From: an uncultured Lachnospiraceae bacterium
GTDB lineage: Bacteria; Bacillota; Clostridia; Lachnospirales; Lachnospiraceae
Direction of reading: 5' to 3'
Assembly: GCA_910584785.1 (NCBI GenBank)
Contig: CAJUDX010000044.1
Span: forward strand, 1-26,699
Length of the DNA stretch: 26,699 bases
Shown: positions 1-5,991 of the stretch, in pieces
How the letters are laid out: every line of letters begins with the position of its first letter
Position numbering within the stretch: position 1 is the stretch's first letter
Made by a program: the position numbers and the translations under genes
The notes under the pieces: model-generated
Told to the model about the DNA's origin: nothing
Databases searched by the model: none
The model's input: only the letters and a program-made list of their open reading frames with translations

Positions 1-1
1 A

Positions 2-52
2 ATAGAAGCAGGAAAGCAGAGACAGATAACTATTCGCGAAAGCATAGTTTAA
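2..52 (+). CDS. Possible C-terminal end of an upstream gene
   Basis: One frame is open from the window edge for 16 codons and stops with TAA at 50-52; the peptide ends GKQRQITIRESIV, which looks protein-like. The fragment is too short to assign a family, and another frame is open to a stop at 61-63. An inverted repeat overlaps the stop. This is inference only; sequence to the left would decide it. Confidence 0.2.
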   Translation: MEAGKQRQITIRESIV

Positions 53-81
53 CGAATAGTTAATATAGTTTTACATTTTTT
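28..81 (+). terminator. Possible terminator of the upstream gene
   Basis: AACTATTCG (28-36) and CGAATAGTT (53-61) are perfect 9-bp inverted repeats with a 16-nt loop, followed by AT-rich DNA with a run of seven T at about 75-81. The stem is AT-rich and the T run starts some 13 nt after it, so this is a weak call. Confidence 0.3.
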
Positions 82-128
82 TCCATATTTTCTGTCATTT
101 TGTTTTTTTTCTGTCATTTATAAAGCTT

Positions 129-142
129 CTAACATATGTTTT
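129..142 (+). promoter_or_regulatory. LexA-box-like sequence upstream of the ttcA-like/recombinase pair
   Basis: CTAACATATGTTTT matches the Bacillus-type SOS box CGAACRNRYGTTYG at 12 of 14 positions. That equals several of the matches in the yneA-lexA control region of this same window. It lies about 70 bp before the likely start of the first gene. AT-rich DNA makes chance matches likely, and no convincing promoter was found around it. Confidence 0.3.
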
Positions 143-211
143 ATCTATTGTATTTCTATCTTTATCATGATACCTGTTTTTTATAATTCTTTAAGAAAGG
201 ATTTGAATCCC

Positions 212-970
212 ATGAAACTCCAACGTCTTCTTAGCCTGACTCGTCAAGCAATTGATGCTTACCATATGATAGATTCCGCCGATCATATCGCGCTTGGTCT
301 TTCCGGTGGTAAAGACAGTTTAACCTTACTATATGCCCTGGCAAATTTAAGACGTTTTTATCCGTCCTCATTTCGACTTTCTGCCATTACCGTTGATTTA
401 GGACTTGGAAATCTGAATTTAGAACCTGTTAAAGCACTTTGCCGCGAGCTTTCTGTTCCTTACTCTATTGTACCTACAGAAATTGGAAAAATTCTTTTTG
501 ATATCCGCAAAGAATCCAATCCCTGTTCTTTATGCGCAAAACTGCGAAAAGGTGCCCTAAACCAGGCAGCTAAGGAATTGGACTGTAATAAAGTTGCCTA
601 TGCCCATCACAGGGATGATTTAATTGAAACAATGATGCTTTCTTTATTATATGAAGGACGTTTTTATGCATTTTCTCCTTATACCTATCTGGATCGCATG
701 GATTTAACGGTTATTCGCCCGCTGATGTTTGTGACAGAACCAGAGATTATCGGCTTTCAGCATAAGTATTATCTTCCTATATGTAAAAACCCCTGTCCAA
801 TGGATGGGCATACAAAGCGCGAATATGTGAAAACGTTAACAAAGAAATTGGAACAAGAAAATCCCGGAGCAAAAAACCGAATGTTTAGAGCAATTATTGA
901 CGGTCAAATTCAAGGTTGGCCTTCCATACACTCACAGCAAATAAAGAAAGAAGGTTATAGTAATGTCTAA
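212..970 (+). CDS. TtcA-family PP-loop ATPase (tRNA 2-thiocytidine synthesis-like)
   Basis: A member of the adenylyl-transferring PP-loop superfamily. TtcA thiolates cytidine 32 of some tRNAs using ATP and an iron-sulfur cluster; the exact substrate here is inferred. The PP-loop signature SGGKDS sits near the N terminus. A CSLC motif follows at mid-protein in the context NPCSLCAKLRKGAL, and KNPCPMDG supplies further cysteines near the C-terminal third, the arrangement expected for cluster ligands in this family. I place the start at 212 (MKLQRLL) because AAGAAAGG precedes it by 11 nt; an in-frame ATG at 167 would add 15 residues with no clear ribosome site. The end overlaps the recombinase gene by 8 nt, so the two are probably co-transcribed. 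The coding strand is C-rich rather than G-rich, unlike the minus-strand genes. Confidence 0.8.
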   Translation: MKLQRLLSLTRQAIDAYHMIDSADHIALGLSGGKDSLTLLYALANLRRFYPSSFRLSAITVDLGLGNLNLEPVKALCRELSVPYSIVPTEIGKILFDIRKESNPCSLCAKLRKGALNQAAKELDCNKVAYAHHRDDLIETMMLSLLYEGRFYAFSPYTYLDRMDLTVIRPLMFVTEPEIIGFQHKYYLPICKNPCPMDGHTKREYVKTLTKKLEQENPGAKNRMFRAIIDGQIQGWPSIHSQQIKKEGYSNV

Positions 971-2030
971 TCTATCCTATCATGAACAAATAGATCGTGA
1001 TAATATTCTCCATCTACGCCAGCTTCTTCAGGAACTTCCGCTCTTCTGCTCCCAATATTTCCGCGGCATAGAACCACGGACTTCCTCGCGGACCAGAATA
1101 GCTTATGCTTATGACTTAAAAGTTTTCTTCGATTTTTTAATCAATGAACATCCAGATTTCTGCCAAACAATGATAAAAGAAATTCAGCTTGAACAACTGG
1201 ATGAACTTCATGTTTCTGATATTGAAGAATATATGGAATATTTAAAATATCGGTTTAATGAAAAAAATCAGGAAATCATTAATAAAGAGCGCGGAATTAT
1301 ACGAAAAATCTCTTCCTTAAAAAGTTTTTATAACTATTTTTTCCGTCTGGAAAAGATAAAAACAAACCCGCCTGCCTTAGTACAGCTTCCCAAGCTTCAC
1401 GAAAAAGAAATTATCCGCCTGGATATCGATGAAGTAGCATTGCTCCTAGATGAGGTGGAACAGGGAGAAAAACTTACAGCAAAACAAAAGGCTTTTCATG
1501 CAAAAACAAAGGTTCGGGATTTGGCCCTTCTTACTCTCCTGCTTGGCACCGGCATCCGCGTATCCGAATGTGTAGGTTTAAATATTCAGGATATTGACTT
1601 TAAAAATGGCGGTATCCGTATTCATCGAAAAGGCGGAAAGGAAGTTACGATATATTTTGGAACAGAAGTTGAACAAGCCCTGCTGGACTATCTGGATGAA
1701 CGAAATAAAATTATCCCGGAAACCGGACATGAAGATGCTCTTTTCCTTTCCCTGCAAAATAAACGGCTAGCGGTACGCAGTATAGAAAATTTAGTAAAAA
1801 AATATGCAAAAATCGTTACACCATTAAAGGCTATCACGCCGCATAAACTGCGAAGCACTTATGGTACAAATTTATACAGAGAAACCGGTGATATTTACCT
1901 GGTAGCTGATGTTTTGGGGCATTCCGATGTCAATACCACAAAAAAACACTATGCTGCCATAGAGGATGATCGCCGCCGAAGCGCCAGAAATATGGTACGC
2001 CTCCGGGAAGACAATTCTCATTCATTCTAA
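963..2030 (+). CDS. xerS: XerS-like tyrosine recombinase
   Basis: A 355-residue site-specific recombinase. The N-terminal SAM-like core-binding domain spans roughly residues 25-135 and the catalytic domain 150-350. The catalytic set is complete: R199 (GTGIRVSE), K in the RKGG turn (223/226), H294 and R297 (HKLR), H320 (LGHSD) and nucleophile Y330 (KHYAAI). The length and the segment between the two domains resemble streptococcal XerS, a single-recombinase chromosome dimer resolution enzyme, more than XerC or XerD (about 300 residues); the symbol is therefore tentative. It could instead be a dedicated invertase or integrase. Translation starts inside the preceding gene (8-nt overlap). Two inverted palindromic 23-bp sites lie 16 bp beyond its stop and could be its targets. 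No phage or ICE genes are visible nearby. Confidence 0.8.
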   Translation: MSNLSYHEQIDRDNILHLRQLLQELPLFCSQYFRGIEPRTSSRTRIAYAYDLKVFFDFLINEHPDFCQTMIKEIQLEQLDELHVSDIEEYMEYLKYRFNEKNQEIINKERGIIRKISSLKSFYNYFFRLEKIKTNPPALVQLPKLHEKEIIRLDIDEVALLLDEVEQGEKLTAKQKAFHAKTKVRDLALLTLLLGTGIRVSECVGLNIQDIDFKNGGIRIHRKGGKEVTIYFGTEVEQALLDYLDERNKIIPETGHEDALFLSLQNKRLAVRSIENLVKKYAKIVTPLKAITPHKLRSTYGTNLYRETGDIYLVADVLGHSDVNTTKKHYAAIEDDRRRSARNMVRLREDNSHSF

Positions 2031-2046
2031 GCATCGGAATAAAAAA

Positions 2047-2076
2047 TTGACATAATATTTTTATGTAAACTAATAT
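2047..2076 (+). promoter_or_regulatory. Promoter-like sequence inside the inverted-site segment
   Basis: TTGACA (2047-2052), an 18-bp spacer and TAATAT (2071-2076) match a vegetative promoter facing right. No plus-strand gene follows for about 800 bp and the next gene is convergent, so it would make a short transcript antisense to the yneA-like 3' end. The -35 is part of palindromic site 1 and may be coincidental. Confidence 0.3.
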
Positions 2077-2159
2077 GCAATGAATGTTTAATCGCCCCAT
2101 ATTAAAAAACAGCAAAACAGCAACGACAGCCAAAACTTTACATAAAAATTTTATGTCAA
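2047..2159. repeat. Pair of inverted palindromic 23-bp sites (recombinase or operator sites)
   Basis: Site 1 (2047-2069) reads TTGACATAA, a 5-nt centre TATTT, then TTATGTAAA. Site 2 (2137-2159) on the minus strand reads TTGACATAA, AATTT, TTATGTAAA: 22 of 23 bases identical, opposite orientation, separated by 67 bp. Within each site the half-sites TTGACATAA and TTTACATAA (reverse complement) are inverted copies of each other. Site 1 continues as TTATGTAAACT, the same 11 bases I recall as the XerD half of Bacillus subtilis dif. The location just downstream of a tyrosine recombinase gene suggests recombination sites; paired operators are the alternative. Confidence 0.6.
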
Positions 2160-2239
2160 CTTTTCTGAGCTAAACTATAATTGTCTGAAATTTGAATACT
2201 CTTGTATTTGAATAATCCTGTCAAACTTGTCTGAAGATT

Positions 2240-2626
2240 TCACTCCGGATAATAAACTACAGTCAAATAATGTCCGACATGAATTGTATCATCTGTAAGC
2301 TGGTTCATTCGCTTTAGTTCCTGAACATATTCACTGGTATCCATCGGACTGGAAGCCGCATAGCGGTCTGCGATACTCCATAGGCTGTCTCCATTCTCAA
2401 TTCGTATGCTGGTATAACGTGGCTCCGCGCCGAAAATTGATGACTCTTTTGCAAAAACATTCATCATCATCAAACCAAAAATATTAATTCCAATAAGCAG
2501 TGCCACAGCACAGATAAATAATTCTCTCTGATATACCTGAAGCCTGCGCCTGCGGAGCTCTCTCTGACTCTTTTGTCCACGTTCAATAATATGTTCCATC
2601 ACACTATACATCTCTGCTTCTCCCAT
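2240..2626 (-). CDS. yneA: YneA-like SOS-induced division suppressor with LysM domain
   Basis: A 128-residue single-pass membrane protein. It has a short basic N-terminal part (RELRRRRLQ), a membrane segment at about residues 32-54, and a LysM domain from about residue 72 to the end (ENGDSLWSIADRY ... GHYLTVVYYPE). In Bacillus, YneA has this architecture, is transcribed divergently from lexA and delays septation after DNA damage. The same divergent position, and LexA boxes over its promoter, support that role here. The start at 2626 follows GGAGGG with 8-nt spacing. Sequence similarity outside LysM is not obvious to me, so the assignment relies on architecture and context. Confidence 0.75.
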   Translation of the reverse strand: MGEAEMYSVMEHIIERGQKSQRELRRRRLQVYQRELFICAVALLIGINIFGLMMMNVFAKESSIFGAEPRYTSIRIENGDSLWSIADRYAASSPMDTSEYVQELKRMNQLTDDTIHVGHYLTVVYYPE

Positions 2627-2671
2627 AACAATTACCCTCCATCATTAGTCGCTTCCGTGTTTATCCTTATT

Positions 2672-2699
2672 AAAACATATGTTTGCAAACAAATGTTCT
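2672..2699. promoter_or_regulatory. Two adjacent LexA boxes (yneA side)
   Basis: AAAACATATGTTTG (2672-2685) and CAAACAAATGTTCT (2686-2699) are back-to-back 14-mers. Each matches CGAACRNRYGTTYG at 12 of 14 positions. They lie between the yneA-like promoter and its start codon, where LexA would block elongation or initiation. Confidence 0.6.
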
Positions 2700-2710
2700 G
2701 CCTGTTCTTT

Positions 2711-2739
2711 ATCCTATCATGCGAACGTTTGTTTGTCAA
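2711..2739 (-). promoter_or_regulatory. Promoter of the yneA-like gene
   Basis: On the minus strand TTGACA (2739-2734), a 17-bp spacer and TAGGAT (2716-2711). The best LexA box of the region lies within the spacer and touches the -35, as expected for a repressed SOS promoter. Confidence 0.7.
2722..2735. promoter_or_regulatory. LexA box (strongest match)
   Basis: CGAACGTTTGTTTG matches the consensus CGAACRNRYGTTYG at 13 of 14 positions. It sits between the -35 and -10 of the yneA-like promoter. Confidence 0.75.
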
Positions 2740-2757
2740 TCGTTTTTTTGCATTTTT

Positions 2758-2771
2758 CGAACAAAAGTTTT
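2758..2771. promoter_or_regulatory. LexA box (weaker match)
   Basis: CGAACAAAAGTTTT matches CGAACRNRYGTTYG at 12 of 14 positions. It lies between the two divergent promoters, just upstream of the lexA -35. Confidence 0.45.
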
Positions 2772-2779
2772 GTTTTTCA

Positions 2780-2808
2780 TTGCTTTTTTTTCGAACATAT
2801 GTTACTAT
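2780..2808 (+). promoter_or_regulatory. lexA promoter with overlapping LexA box
   Basis: TTGCTT (2780-2785), 17-bp spacer, TACTAT (2803-2808). CGAACATATGTTAC (2792-2805; 12 of 14 consensus positions) overlaps the spacer and the -10, so LexA would repress its own gene. Confidence 0.65.
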
Positions 2809-2901
2809 AGGAGTATAAGTTGATAATATCATCCGGAAGAAACTAATAAAGATTAAAATAATTCAAAACGATAAAATTGATTACACAGGGAGGACAGGTT
2901 T

Positions 2902-3519
2902 ATGGCACAGGGAAAGATTTCTGTTAAGCAGCAGGAAATTTTACAATACATTAAAGATACTATTTTAAGCAAGGGCTATCCGCCGGCAGTTCGTGAGATT
3001 TGTGAAGCGGTTCATTTAAAATCAACCTCTTCTGTTCATTCTCATCTGGAAACGTTAGAGCAAAACGGCTATATCCGCCGCGATCCGACGAAGCCAAGGA
3101 CGATTGAGATTTTAGATGATTGTTTTAATTTAACCCGGAGAGAACTGGTGAATATTCCGCTGATTGGTGCAGTTGCCGCCGGTCAGCCGATTTTAGCGCA
3201 GGAAAATATAGAAAATTATTTTCCTGTACCTGCGGATTTACTTCCGAACCAGGAAGCGTTTATGCTCAGAGTAAAGGGAGAAAGCATGATTAATGCAGGG
3301 ATTTTTAATGGCGATCAGATTATTGTTGCCCAGCAGGATACAGCAGAAAACGGAGATATCATTGTCGCGCTTATGGATGATTCAGCTACCGTAAAGCGTT
3401 TTTATAAAGAAGAGGATCATATCCGCCTGCAGCCAGAAAATGATACCATGGAACCAATTATTACCAAAGATGTACAGATATTGGGTAAAGTCATTGGATT
3501 AGTTCGGATGATGAGCTAA
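2902..3519 (+). CDS. lexA: LexA, SOS repressor and autoprotease
   Basis: A 205-residue two-domain repressor. The N-terminal winged helix-turn-helix covers about residues 1-70 (SSVHSHLETLEQNGYIRR is the recognition part). The C-terminal S24 peptidase domain carries the self-cleavage bond A93-G94 (VAAGQPI), nucleophile S128 (KGESM) and general base K165 (ATVKRF). On DNA damage RecA filaments stimulate self-cleavage and derepress SOS genes. It is divergent from the yneA-like gene and its promoter carries a LexA box. The start at 2902 follows GGGAGG with about 9-nt spacing. Length is typical. It is the only plus-strand gene right of 2030. Confidence 0.97.
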   Translation: MAQGKISVKQQEILQYIKDTILSKGYPPAVREICEAVHLKSTSSVHSHLETLEQNGYIRRDPTKPRTIEILDDCFNLTRRELVNIPLIGAVAAGQPILAQENIENYFPVPADLLPNQEAFMLRVKGESMINAGIFNGDQIIVAQQDTAENGDIIVALMDDSATVKRFYKEEDHIRLQPENDTMEPIITKDVQILGKVIGLVRMMS

Positions 3520-3535
3520 TACGATAGACAGATAA

Positions 3536-3620
3536 ATCACGAAACAGCCCGCTGCAGGGTAAATGATTACTGCTTGTCGATAGGATCTGCCTATCTCACT
3601 GCCTGCGGGCTGTTTGTGAT
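3536..3620 (+). other. Branched hairpin downstream of lexA (terminator or structured RNA)
   Basis: ATCAC-G-AAACAGCCCGC (3536-3552) pairs with GCGGGCTGTTT-GTGAT (3605-3620), giving 16 base pairs with one bulged G; AGG/CCT can extend it after a 3-nt bulge. The 50-nt interior can form two more hairpins, GTAA/TTAC (3559-3570) and GATAGG/CCTATC (3579-3595), making a three-way junction. T-rich DNA follows on the plus side only loosely. It lies between convergent lexA and rsfS. Termination is the simplest role. Confidence 0.5.
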
Positions 3621-3729
3621 AATTTCTTTCATGCGATTTTTTTCATGTTTCTTCAACTAATTCCGAACGCAAGTGTATTGTTTATGTTTTCGTTTGGCTT
3701 GAGTTTCCGTTTGGTAAAACAATTATTTT

Positions 3730-4083
3730 TTATAATTCGTCTACATTAACGATGGTTTTTCCATCCCGCCATATTCTTTCCAAATCATAGAACAGGCGAT
3801 CTTCACGGCAGAATACATGGACGATAATATCTTTGTAATCCATTAAAACCCAATTTGCCGACTGATAGCCTTCGATTTGTTTGCATTCATGACCAGCCTT
3901 TTCCAGATCCTCCTGAACCTGGTCAACCATGGCCTGAACCTGGTTTGGATTATTTCCATTAGCGATAATAAAGTAATCCGCTAATACGGAAATTTCCTGG
4001 ATATCGATTACCTGAATATCTTCACCCTTTTTTTCCCCCAGTGCCTTTACTACCAGCTTTACCATTTCTTTTGAACTGCTCAT
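3730..4083 (-). CDS. rsfS: Ribosomal silencing factor RsfS
   Basis: A 117-residue protein of the RsfS/Iojap/YbeB family, full length. It binds L14 on the large subunit and blocks subunit joining during nutrient limitation. The family signature is visible: DYFIIANGNNPNQVQAMVDQ in the first half, then QSANWVLMDYKDIIVHVF, and DLERIW near the end. The start follows AAGGAGG with 4-5 nt spacing. It is the last gene of the minus-strand nadD-yqeK-rsfS group, the usual order in Firmicutes. A hairpin lies between it and yqeK. Confidence 0.95.
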   Translation of the reverse strand: MSSSKEMVKLVVKALGEKKGEDIQVIDIQEISVLADYFIIANGNNPNQVQAMVDQVQEDLEKAGHECKQIEGYQSANWVLMDYKDIIVHVFCREDRLFYDLERIWRDGKTIVNVDEL

Positions 4084-4121
4084 AAAACCTCCTTGTCTAT
4101 GTTAGGTTAGAAAATCGAAAA

Positions 4122-4166
4122 TCCCACGGTCCGCCGCCTTCGTCTTTTTGACGGAAAAGCATGGGA
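4122..4166 (-). terminator. Hairpin between yqeK and rsfS
   Basis: On the transcribed strand TCCCATG pairs with CGTGGGA (one G-U), with TCCG/CGGA inside, and TTTTCGATTTTCT follows. It may be a partial terminator or attenuator within the operon, because rsfS starts only about 40 bp further on. Confidence 0.4.
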
Positions 4167-4192
4167 CTTCCTAATGAAACTTCCTAAACAGG

Positions 4193-4795
4193 TTAAATAT
4201 CTGTCTTGCGTTCCCGATGAAGCCAGGCATAATATTCAAATGCCTCAACTGTCACCGGGTCCATTTTTCCGCCCCGTTTTTTCAGATAAGTCAGTGTTCC
4301 TTTTAAAATTTGATACATTGTTTCATCTAAATCTTTAAATGCCAGCTTCCTTACCTCCGGCAGGTTTGAAGCCTTAAACCGGCGTGGTTCAATATAATCG
4401 GCGATATATACAATCTTCTCCAGCATCCCCATCTTAGGCTTTCCTGTCGTATGGTAGAGAATAGCAGATAAAATCTCCGGATCGGTAATACCATACTTAT
4501 GCTCTGCCAGCCAGGCGCCGTAATTGGCGTGGAGGACCGCAGGAACGGCTTCTTCCTCCTCAGTAAAGGCAATCCCATGCTTTTTACACTTCTTCAAAAT
4601 AATATCATCCGAATATCGTTTCCCACAGTCGTGAAGCAATCCCGCCAGCTCTGCTTTTTCCAAATCACAGCCATAGCGCATCGCTAAATTTACACAGGTG
4701 AAAGACACACTCAGCGAATGCTCATAGCGCATAGGATCAAGTTTCATTTCCAGATGTTTCCGATAAGATAAAATCAAATTAAGTGCTTCGGTCAT
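4193..4795 (-). CDS. yqeK: YqeK-type HD-domain phosphohydrolase
   Basis: A 200-residue HD-domain protein. Characterised YqeK proteins of Gram-positive bacteria hydrolyse diadenosine tetraphosphate symmetrically. Metal-binding elements are visible: YEHSLSV (first His), GLLHDCGKR (the HD pair), HANYGAWLAE and the C-terminal YIADYIEPRR. The start at 4795 (MTEALNL) is chosen because AAGGAG precedes it by 10 nt; an upstream ATG at 4855 would add 20 residues inside nadD with no ribosome site. It overlaps the end of nadD by 17 nt, indicating translational coupling, the common nadD-yqeK arrangement. Confidence 0.92.
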   Translation of the reverse strand: MTEALNLILSYRKHLEMKLDPMRYEHSLSVSFTCVNLAMRYGCDLEKAELAGLLHDCGKRYSDDIILKKCKKHGIAFTEEEEAVPAVLHANYGAWLAEHKYGITDPEILSAILYHTTGKPKMGMLEKIVYIADYIEPRRFKASNLPEVRKLAFKDLDETMYQILKGTLTYLKKRGGKMDPVTVEAFEYYAWLHRERKTDI

Positions 4796-5393
4796 ATAAT
4801 TTATTCTCCTTAATATATTCCAAAACAACGTCTGGCACCAATCCGTCCAGCGCACAACCCTTTGCCGCTCTTTCCCGGATTTCCACCGAAGAAATATCTA
4901 TCTCCGGGCTATGGAGACGGAAAATCATTGCCCCATAGCTATCCTCAAGCATTTGAATTTGCCGGTTCATTTCAGGATGAACCTTTTGATAATCCCGGTC
5001 AGCAACCAAAAGAACTGCCTGAGTCATCACCAGATCTGGTCTGTACCATTGTTCAATTTCATATAAAGAATCTGCCCCGATAATAAAATAAAACCGGGTA
5101 TCTGGATAAGTTTTATGCAGAAGTGCCAGCGTCTGCGCCGTATACGTGGCTCCCGGACGGCGGATCTCAAAATCCGACAGGCATAAGCCCTCCTGTCCCT
5201 CTAAAGCAAGCCTGATCATCTCCCATCGGTGCTTAGCCTCCGTTACCAGATGATCCCTTTTATGCGGCGGCTGACCAGAAGGCATAAACCACACCTCATT
5301 TAATGCATATTCTTTACGGGCCTGACGCCCCAAAAGCAGATGTCCGTAGTGGATAGGATCAAACGTACCTCCCATAATTCCAATGTTCTTCAT
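4779..5393 (-). CDS. nadD: Nicotinate mononucleotide adenylyltransferase
   Basis: Converts nicotinate mononucleotide and ATP to deamido-NAD in NAD synthesis. It is a nucleotidyltransferase-fold enzyme of about 204 residues. The N terminus has GIMGGTFDPIHYGH with the HxGH motif; FIIGADSL lies in the middle; ISSVEIRERAAKG near the C terminus is the ISSxxIR nucleotide-binding motif. The start at 5393 (MKNIGIM) fits the family. GGGAGG lies about 10 nt upstream, whereas the in-frame ATG at 5453 would add 20 residues unlike the family. yqeK overlaps its 3' end. Confidence 0.95.
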   Translation of the reverse strand: MKNIGIMGGTFDPIHYGHLLLGRQARKEYALNEVWFMPSGQPPHKRDHLVTEAKHRWEMIRLALEGQEGLCLSDFEIRRPGATYTAQTLALLHKTYPDTRFYFIIGADSLYEIEQWYRPDLVMTQAVLLVADRDYQKVHPEMNRQIQMLEDSYGAMIFRLHSPEIDISSVEIRERAAKGCALDGLVPDVVLEYIKENKLYDRST

Positions 5394-5493
5394 CCCTTTT
5401 GTTCCTCCCTGCCGCCTGGCCTGCATTTTTTGTACTCCTCTTCCAAGGCACAAATAAGTTGTATTTGCCAGCCTTGATGCCGGTCAGTACCTA

Positions 5494-5574
5494 CTTAATG
5501 CTAAGCAATATCTGCTTAATGTTGCTCAATATCTGCCTAATGCTGAGCAATATCCGCTTAATTCTGCTTAAGGA
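5494..5574 (-). repeat. 21-bp tandem repeat in the yhbY-nadD gap
   Basis: Three full units begin at 5494, 5515 and 5536 and a partial unit at 5557. They share the plus-strand pattern CTTAATGYTVMKCAATATCYG with a few differences. It occupies half of the intergenic DNA and touches the yhbY stop codon. It is transcribed with the operon but has no evident coding role on the minus strand. Confidence 0.75.
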
Positions 5575-5861
5575 AGCTGGATCTTCCTTTTTCCCGCATC
5601 CTTAGCCGGGCGATACAAAACAATCTTTCTTCCAATTACCTGCACCACTTCAGAATGTGTGCGTTCAGCCAGAACCTCCGCAATCGACCGTCCATCATCC
5701 AGACAGTTTTTCAGCACGGAAATTTTTACCAGTTCCCTGGCTTCCAGAACTTCATTTACGGCTTCGGTCACTTCCGGCGTTAAACTGGATTTTCCAATTT
5801 GAAACACCGGATCGATATTCATTGCCAATCCCTTTAAATAGGACCTTTGTTTACTTGTCAT
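5568..5861 (-). CDS. yhbY: YhbY-type RNA-binding protein (CRM domain)
   Basis: A 97-residue single-domain protein of the CRS1/YhbY (CRM) family, which associates with pre-50S particles and assists ribosome assembly. Visible family features are the N-terminal TSKQRSYLKGLA and IGKSSLTPEV, ELVKISVLKN in the middle and VVQVIGRKIVLYR near the end, where GxK/GRKIVLYR is the conserved strand. The start follows AAGGAG with 7-nt spacing. It lies between obgE and nadD, as in other Clostridia. Its stop codon overlaps the tandem repeat. Confidence 0.93.
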   Translation of the reverse strand: MTSKQRSYLKGLAMNIDPVFQIGKSSLTPEVTEAVNEVLEARELVKISVLKNCLDDGRSIAEVLAERTHSEVVQVIGRKIVLYRPAKDAGKRKIQLP

Positions 5862-5991
5862 CTTCTGCTCCTTACTGATTCATCTTTACCTGCTGATCAT
5901 TGCATAAGCTATTGAATAAGCACTTAGCACTTCCATGGCTTACCAAGCACCATTAAGATGTCTTTACCGCCTGCAGATAATTTTTCCTTCA

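Noticed and set aside
1930..2133. Minus-strand ORF over the recombinase 3' end and inverted sites
   Set aside because: No ribosome site, no family resemblance, mostly antisense to xerS.
2044..2160. Chromosome terminus (dif) at the switch from plus- to minus-strand genes
   Set aside because: Gene direction converges here and one half-site resembles dif, but the plus strand is C-rich on both sides by eye, so there is no visible skew reversal. Kept only as recombinase-like sites.
2573..2832. Open frames across the yneA-lexA control region on both strands
   Set aside because: They run through promoters and LexA boxes and have Phe- or Lys/Asn-rich low-complexity content.
5494..5574. CRISPR array
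   Set aside because: Units are contiguous 21-mers without spacers and no cas genes are present.
5399..5605. Small plus-strand ORF with seven-residue repeats
   Set aside because: It is only the translation of the 21-bp tandem repeat, opposite the nadD leader, with no ribosome site.
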